Assembly (NCBI RefSeq): GCF_029784165.1
Contig: NC_073695.1
Span: 235,649,844 to 235,713,843 of the forward strand
Length of the DNA stretch: 64,000 bases
From: Wyeomyia smithii
Taxonomy: Eukaryota; Arthropoda; Insecta; Diptera; Culicidae
Direction: 5' to 3'
The notes beneath the pieces were generated by a model. That model was given only the letters and a program-made list of their open reading frames with translations, had not been told where the DNA came from and did no database searches. Position 1 is the first letter of the stretch, and each line of letters begins with the position of its first letter. Both the position numbers and the translations under genes were made by a program. Positions 57,700-64,000 of the stretch are shown here, piece by piece.

Positions 57700-58540
57700 G
57701 CGAGCCCTTATTGTAAGCTATAGAGGACCACCGGTCTAACAAGTGATTTGTAGATGGTCAACTTTAAAGAGTGCCGAATTTTATTCGATTGAAGCGTTTT
57801 CCGAAGTCCAAGGTAACCGCGATTTCTGACCATAATGCGTCTTTGAATCTCTCTGCTAGTGTCATTGTCGGCGGTCACTAGTGAGCCCAAATACACAAAC
57901 TCATCTACCACCACGATTTCGTCACCGTCAATTAGAATCCGCGATGGGAGGCCAACAAAGTTTTCCCTTGGGCCCCTACTTCTCATGTATTTTGTCTTCG
58001 ACGTGTTTGTGACTAGTCCGACCCGATTGGCCTCTGTCTTAGGTCTGCTGTACGTTCCCATTCACGTCTACAAAGTTGCGTGCCATAATGTCTATGTCGT
58101 CGGCGAAGCCAAGTAACTGGCCGGACTTCCTGATGATCGTACCACTCGAGTCTATCCCCGCATTTCTGATAACACCTTCCATGGCAATGTTAAAAAAAAA
58201 GTCTTGAAAGCCCATCACCCTGCCGCAACCCTCTTCGAGATTCGAAAGGACTCGAGAGTTTGTCCGTATACCCGTGTTCGTGCATAATTTGCCATAGCGG
58301 ATCTCGTTCGACTGTGTCACATGCCGCTCTGAAGTCGACGCAGGTTCTGTAGTACTTGCCGCAGTGCAAAGATCTGGTCCGTGGCGGCGCAGGTGATAGA
58401 CAGGGGTATAGAATCTGGGTGAGTACCTTGTACGCAACCTTCTGTAATGTTGGGGCCGGGAACCTGTCCTTCCGTAATCTCGCAGACTGACGTAAGCGCC
58501 AAAGTGGTCGATTTGTATTTTTTGTGATTAAACTATAGAA
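57700..58540 (-). pseudogene. LINE reverse transcriptase relic, second subfamily
   Basis: Minus-strand fragments in shifting frames read LLGFADDIDIMARNF (58100-58130), NTSKTKYMRSRGPRENFVGL, FVYLGSLVTADNDTSREIQR and LKLTIYKSLVRPVVLY. A QGDGLSRLFF fragment and a short RT core piece lie upstream (58190-58500). Diverged from the other LINE copies in the window. Confidence 0.75.
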
Positions 58541-58789
58541 CACACCAAATCGGACCTAAAGGCATCGGAATTTTATCAGAAGTGTAAATAATAATCATTA
58601 ATTCACGAAAACGAAATGACGTAACCGCCATTTCTACTCAACGTGACTTAAATCCAACCCAACCATTCAACGACTCGAGAACCAATCAAGCAAATTAAAC
58701 CAAATTCAGTATGTAGAGGTTTTATGGAGCAGGAAATATATCTATGGTGGTACGATACCTCTCTCTTCCGTACAAGTAAAACACATATT

Positions 58790-59055
58790 AGAAACAGCTC
58801 AAAATGATTGAAATGATACCCAGGAGGCAAGAATTGCTCCCAGAGACTATTTTGAATTCTAGGATGGCAACTTCTGTTTCATAATAACGAACCAAAATGG
58901 CCTAATACCACCCAATATGAGAATTTCTGATCAGAATGATACCCAGAGGCCAGAAATTAGGCCTTTTTTTTAAATTCAAGATAACGACTTCTGCTTTCTA
59001 GAAAACATTCCAAAATTATCGAATACCACTCAATATAATACCACTTAATATCGAT
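58790..59055 (+). repeat. Diverged two-copy tandem repeat, unit about 125 bp
   Basis: Both units start GAATGATACCCAG(G)AGGC, continue through an AACGACTTCTG/GGCAACTTCTG block and end in AATACCACxCAATAT. The second copy abuts a truncated LINE at about 59056. Confidence 0.65.
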
Positions 59056-60705
59056 GGTTAAAAAGATTGAGGGCCAAGGCTCTAAGAATTTATTCTAAAG
59101 CGCGGTGTGCATTGTCCAAAAATAAATTCGCAGTTGCAAGCAACAATTATCGCATCTACAATCAATTCCTGTACAACCGTTACGTTCATCGGCTCCAGCA
59201 AATTATTAGAAAGAACCCCAAACAGTTCTGGGCGTTTGTTAATACGAAGCGGAAAGAGACCGGGCTTCCATCATCGGTATTCTTGAATGAAATGTCTGCG
59301 AAAGCGCCTTCCGAAAAGTGCAATTTATTTGCGAAACATTTTTCTACCGTTTATAGTCATATTGCACCCACTGCAACACAAATTCAGCAAGCTTTGAGCG
59401 ATGTACCGGCCGATACGCTATGCATGGATATTTTTAGAGTAAATGTGCAATCCGTCTCGTCAGCAATTAACAAAGTAAAGTCGTCGTTTTCGCCCGGACC
59501 TGGCATAATTCCGACAGCTATTCTTAAGCAATGCTCTGACTACCTAGTGGTTCCATTAACATGCTTATTCAACTTATCACTGCAGCAGCAACGCTTTCCG
59601 GTGGCATGGAAAGTTTCGTGCATGTTTTCAGTTTTTAAGAAAGGTGATAAATGCAACGTAACGAATTATAGAGGTATAACCTCCTTGTGTGCCGAGTCTA
59701 AAGTGTTCGAGACAATTATCAAGGATACATTATTTGCGGCCTGCCAACAGTATATCAGTACAGTACAGCACGGTTTTTTTTTTTTTCAAAGCGGTCCCTA
59801 GAAACTAACCAGGTAAATTTTGTATCTTTTTGCACGAAAAACATGAGTGAAAAAGCTCAAGTCGACACAATATATACAGATCTGAGAGCAGCTTTTGATA
59901 CTGTTAGTCATACAATTCTTTTGAACAAGTTAAACAAGTTGGGTTGTTCTACGCGATTCTGTAAATGGTTGGAGACATACCTCGTGTACAGGCAACTATT
60001 CGTACAGCTTGGTAACTGCCGTTCCAGCCCATTCATAAATAGCTCTGGTGTACCTCAGGGTACCAATCTTGGGCCATTGCTATTCAGTTTGTATATAAAC
60101 GACACAGCAATACTACTCAACCGAGGTGAAAGACTGTTTTTTGCGGATGATCTGAAAATCTACTTGGTGATTAGGCGTATTGAGGATTGCAGAGAATTGC
60201 AACGACTTCTAAATTTGTTTGGTATGAGAAATTGCTTGTTTCTGAGTGTGGAGTAATGTTGTGTCATCAGCTACTATCGAACCAGGGATGCTATCCGCTT
60301 CGACTACGAAATCTCTGGAGTGAAACTGGATAGAGTAGTCCAGGTAAAAGATCTCGGAGTTATACTTGACGAGAAGCTAACTATGAAGTCTCACATTTCG
60401 GCTACGATCGATAAGGCAAATCGAAGTCTTGGCTTCATTTTCAAGATAGCAAGCGAATTTGACGATCCACTTTGTTTTAAAGCGCTGTATTGTTCCATCG
60501 TTCGTTCGACACTAGAATTCGCAAATGTTGTTTGGTGTCCTCACGAGACAAGATGGTCAAACAGAATTGAAAGTGTTCAACGTAAATTCGTCCATTATGC
60601 GCTAAGGCAGCTTCCTTGGAGAGAGCAACAATTTTTAACACCGCATGAAGATCGCTGTTGGTTACTGGGCATAGATACGCTAGACAAACGGTTAGGGGTG
60701 TGCGA
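59056..60705 (+). pseudogene. 5'-truncated CR1/Jockey-like LINE reverse transcriptase
   Basis: Three consecutive plus-strand frames cover an RT: 59067-59801 (FWAFVNTKRKETGLPSS, VFKKGDKCNVTNYRGITSLC), 59843-60256 (DLRAAFDTVSHTILLNKL, SGVPQGTNLGPLLFSLYIND, FFADDLKIY) and 60320-60754 (VQVKDLGVILDEKLTMKSHI). Frameshifts lie near 59790 (beside a T10 run) and 60250. The 5' endonuclease is missing. After about 60700 the sequence switches to an unrelated CGAAACGAAAC-rich repeat. No RNase H is seen. Confidence 0.85.
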
Positions 60706-61369
60706 AACTGGCTTTTTTGGTGTCGAAACGAAACGAAACGAAATTAACCCTTAATTTCGGTTTCGCCAAATTAGTCGAAACGAAATCAAGGTGGATTTCG
60801 AGTTCTCGAGACGAAACGAAATTGGTCTCTAAATTTCGCGAAATTTCGAAAAATAAAATAAATGTTTCTGAAACATAGCATTACAATGATTTGAAACGTT
60901 GGAGCGTACGCTAACGAAGTACCCTTCAGTAGCTGATCGCAAGGTGCTTACCTGGTCGACGAAGAGTAACGTAGGTATTCAGATATCGATAAACCGACAA
61001 TGAAGAGAAAATCAAAAATGTTAAAAACTAAAATCTTGATGCATTCATTTATACAGATTATATTGCAGGTAATAGTAACGCGATAGATACAAATGATATA
61101 AAGATCAAACTCGAAATGTCTTTGTAAATAATAATTTAATAAACTTCTGAACTGATTCTTTTGGTTTGAATGCAACTATGTTTAAAATAGTAATCCTTCT
61201 TTCATAACACTTTTATCATTCAAAATCCAAGTTTTGTCCTAGAGCTCGCACTGGAAAACATGAGAGATGGTAGGTAGGTTTTCAACCATTCCTGTGAGTT
61301 TTGGTGTCCCTAGCAAAGATAACTTTTCCAAAGAGTTTTTCCCTATGCAGGGGCGGACGAAGGCTGATT
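60706..61369. other. Unclassified repeats
   Basis: A CGAAACGAAAC-rich block is at 60720-60850. 61232-61345 is a diverged copy of 57545-57660. No gene is supported. Confidence 0.4.
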
Positions 61370-61670
61370 TGAGTAGCAGGCGAAGACTGATTTTGCCGCC
61401 CCCCCCTCAAGTTTTTATTTTATATGAAACGCATTTTCTATAGACTCGAAAATTTGATTAGACAGCATGTGTTGTGTTAACAATTCAAAAATTACCTTTT
61501 CATGCTTTCAATGATGCAAATTTTTTTATCGTTTCTGACATATCAATTTCTTGAAGCACCTGTCTTTCTATCGATATTATCGCCAAGCCACACAAACGTT
61601 CTTGCGACATGGTCGATCGTAGTTACGTCTTTATAAGTTTTAATTTTGAGAAACTTCTCTCGCCACTTGT
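61370..61670 (-). pseudogene. hAT transposase C-terminal relic, truncated by a LINE
   Basis: On the minus strand, 61664 down to a stop at 61500-61502 reads GERSFSKLKLIKT, a stop, then LRSTMSQERLCGLAIISIER, the hAT dimerisation region. CAGGGGCGG at about 61350 followed by a GCCGCCCCCCC block may be its terminal repeat. The upstream transposase is replaced by the 3' end of a LINE at 61668-61675. Confidence 0.75.
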
Positions 61671-64000
61671 TACTTACTTACTTTACTTTACTTTACTTTT
61701 AAGGCGACAGACCGACTATCAATCCAGTGCCGAATCCAGAATACGTTGCCATGTCACTCGGTCTTGGGCTGCTATCCTCCAATCACCCCTAACACCTATT
61801 TCGCGTGCATCCTCGTCGACAGCACACATCCAACGAGTGCGGGGTCTACCCCGAAGTCGACGACCTCTATCGGGATTCCTGCTAAGTATAGCCTTCGCTT
61901 GACGCTCATCCTGCATTCTCGCTACATGCCCAGCCCACTGAAGCCTACCGTGTTTTATCCGCTTGACTATATCCGCCGATTCGTATGACTGGTACACTTC
62001 ATGGTTCATGCGTCTGCGCCAAACACCATTTTCTAGTTTGCCGCCAAGGTTTGAAAAAAAAACCCTACGCTCAAAAACACCAAGGGCTCGCCGATCAGCC
62101 TCTTTCAGCGTCCATGATTCATGGCCGTAGAGAGCCACCGGAAGAATCAGTGTCTTATAGAGTGCAAGTTTTGTACGGATTTGCAGACTGCGGGACCTTA
62201 GCTGGTTACGTAATCCGTAAAAGGCCCTGTTTGCGGCTGCTATCCGCCTCTTTATCCCACGGCTAACCTCGTTGTCACATGTCACTAATGTTCCCAGGTA
62301 AGTAAATTCGTCGACTACTTCAAATGTTTCCCCATCTAGCATCACCGCAGCACCAACCTCCAACGGACTACCACGCACTCTGCCAGCCACCATGTATTTC
62401 GTTTAGGCAGAGTTTATGACAAGCCCTAATCTCGCAGCTTCTCGCCTGAGAGGTCCGAAGGCCTCTTCCACTGCTCTACGATTAATACCAATAATGTCGA
62501 TATCATCCGCAAAACCTAGAACAAACAACAATATCACACGCTAGCCTGGGGGCCAATGCGGTCTCGATTAACTAGATTAGTTGAGAGAATTCGTTATCGA
62601 TACTGTTTTTCGGCACATTTTGCATGTTGTAGGATAAGTACAACGACACACCGTGCCCCAGTGCTGAGTCGAGAAAATTTTTCGCTCGAAAAGTTTCTCG
62701 ACCTGATCGGGAATCGAACCGAATATCACAACCGTGTGGGAGAGCTAGCCGACCGACATCGTTAACCACAGAACCACGGAGACCACCTAGAAGCGTGTGC
62801 GATTTCGTAATGATGGTGCCGCTTCTCTGCATACCAGCTCTCCGTATAGCACCTTCCAATGCGATGTTGAACAATGAGTTCGACAGCCCATCACCCTGCT
62901 TCAAATCATCTAACGTCACGAAAGGGTCCGATATCTCACCGGCTATCCTGACGCTTGATGTAGAACCTTCAAGGGTGGCACGTATGAACCTAATCAGCTT
63001 TGTTGGGAAGCCATGTTCGAGCATGATCCGCCATAACTCATTTCTCTTAACTGAATCGTACGCTGCCCTGAAGTCTATTAACAGATGGTGCGTCTGTAAG
63101 TTGAATTCTCGAAATTTATCCAGGATTTGTCGCAAGGTAAACATTTGGTCCGTCGTGGAGCGTCCCCCTCGAAAACCGCATTGGTACTCGGCAACAAAGG
63201 TCTCCTGCAATGGCCTCAGTCTGTGGAACAGGATGCGGGAGAGAATTTTGTACACGGTATTGAGAAGAGTTATGCCCCGATAATTGCTACAGTCCAGGCG
63301 ATGACCTTTTTTGTAGATCGGGCATATGAGACCCTCCAACCAGTCCGAGGGCAATTCTTCATCAGACCACACTCTCAGCATGATCCGATGGATGGCACGA
63401 TACAGCTGTTCGCTCCCGACTTTGAAGAGTTCGGCGGGAATGCCGGCCTTCCCAGCTGCCTTGCAGTTTCTCAGCTCTTTCTCTGCTTTCTTCACCTCGT
63501 CCATGGATGGTGGATCCACAGCTTGACCATCATCCTCAATAGTCATCCTGCTCCTTTCGACTCCACTGTTTCCCTCACCGTTCAACAGCACACTGAAGTG
63601 TTCCTTCCAACGCCTGGCCACCTCTGTTTTATCGGTTATCAGGTTCCCCTCCCTATCGTTGCACATGACAGGAGCTGACACGTTTCGATTCCTAATTCCG
63701 TTGACCTTCTTGTAGAAGCTCCTCGCATCGTGCCTAGAGAAGCAACTTTCCGCCTCCGCAAGAAGACGCTCCCAATGCTGTCGTTTCTTCCGGCGATGGA
63801 GTCTCTTTTCAGCGGCTCTAGCATCTCGATATCTACCCACGCTCTGACGAGTCACAGCCGTGGCCAACATGTGACCCCTGGCGCGGTTCTTCTCCTCCGT
63901 CACTTGCTGGCACCCAGCGTCAAACCACTCATTGGACGCAGCTGCCGCAGTTGTACCCAACACTTCTCGCGCTGTAGTGCTCATCGAACTGTGGATGTGT
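61671..64000 (-). pseudogene. RTE-like LINE, RT region, running off the right edge and split by a SINE
   Basis: On the minus strand the linker (STTAREVLGTTAAAASNEWF, 63984) leads into the RT: CPIYKKGHRLDCSNYRGITL, GFRGGRSTTDQMFTLRQIL, LIDFRAAYDSVKRNELW and DDLKQGDGLSNSLFNIALEG. The SINE at 62522-62784 interrupts it just before LGFADDIDIIG (62480-62512). The C-terminal part (61719-62393) runs YMVAG...LVTCDNEVSRG...ARMQDERQ and ends RVTWQRILDSALD. An in-frame TAA separates the FADD block from 62393. The 3' end is a short AAGT-type repeat tail (61671-61703). The 5' endonuclease lies outside the window. Confidence 0.88.
62522..62784 (-). mobile_element. tRNA-derived SINE with 8-bp target duplication
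   Basis: Flanked by ACCTAGAA at 62514-62521 and 62785-62792; removing it and one duplicate restores the LINE RT sequence. On the minus strand it begins GGTCTCCGTGGTTCTGTGG, with an A-box-like GTGGTTAACGATGTCGG and a B-box GGTTCGATTCC (about 62705-62715), the internal Pol III promoter of tRNA-type SINEs. It ends in a TTGTTGTTTGT-type tail. Confidence 0.88.

Noticed and set aside
1..64000. CRISPR arrays, operons, bacterial promoters
   Set aside because: The spliced genes and transposon content show this is a eukaryotic nuclear sequence; no regularly spaced direct repeats with unique spacers were seen.

Overview
This is eukaryotic nuclear DNA from a dipteran insect, most likely a culicine-type mosquito. 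The evidence is short introns of about 57-63 nt beside one 12 kb intron, insect-type protein sequences, and a very high load of nested LINEs, MITEs and hAT, Tc1, copia and SINE relics of the kind seen in culicine genomes. Species cannot be named from the sequence alone. All gene calls come from reading frames, splice sites and remembered family motifs; no database search was run.

Layout. 1-21275 (+): the 3' half of a ryanodine receptor gene (RyR), 11 coding exons encoding about 2,711 residues up to the natural stop. A 12.2 kb intron (4706-16905) is packed with transposon debris. 21276-28100: downstream region of RyR, mostly LINE fragments, one interrupted by a MITE-like element, and a Tc1/mariner pseudogene. 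28200-38040: a compact gene island. It holds a 13-finger C2H2 zinc-finger gene with a ZAD-like N-terminus (+), TMEM60 nested antisense in one of its introns (-), and an unrecognised gene encoding about 980 residues (+). 38230-47300: transposon mosaic with a copia relic split by a MITE, a three-level nest around a hAT element, and TA-flanked and DRE-motif-rich inverted-repeat elements. 47360-48253 (-): a three-exon galectin with a proline-rich tail. 48254-64000: repeats, including a nearly full-length but broken RNase H-bearing LINE (51020-56015), CR1/Jockey-like RT relics, and a LINE entering from beyond the right edge whose RT active-site region is split by a tRNA-type SINE.

How the genes relate. 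RyR is the intracellular calcium-release channel; its window half carries the central repeats, phosphorylation loop, EF-hands, membrane helices and pore. The zinc-finger gene, TMEM60 and the unrecognised gene do not form an obvious pathway. However, the zinc-finger protein and the unrecognised protein end in the same roughly 40-residue tail. Over the 17-codon core, 16 residues are identical while 8 codons differ only synonymously. This looks like a duplicated, selectively maintained C-terminal module and is the most interesting observation in the window. Others are an unusual 18-nt candidate micro-exon in RyR, two stop-free 57-nt introns that can be retained without breaking the frame, and several transposon nests dated by clean target-site duplications.
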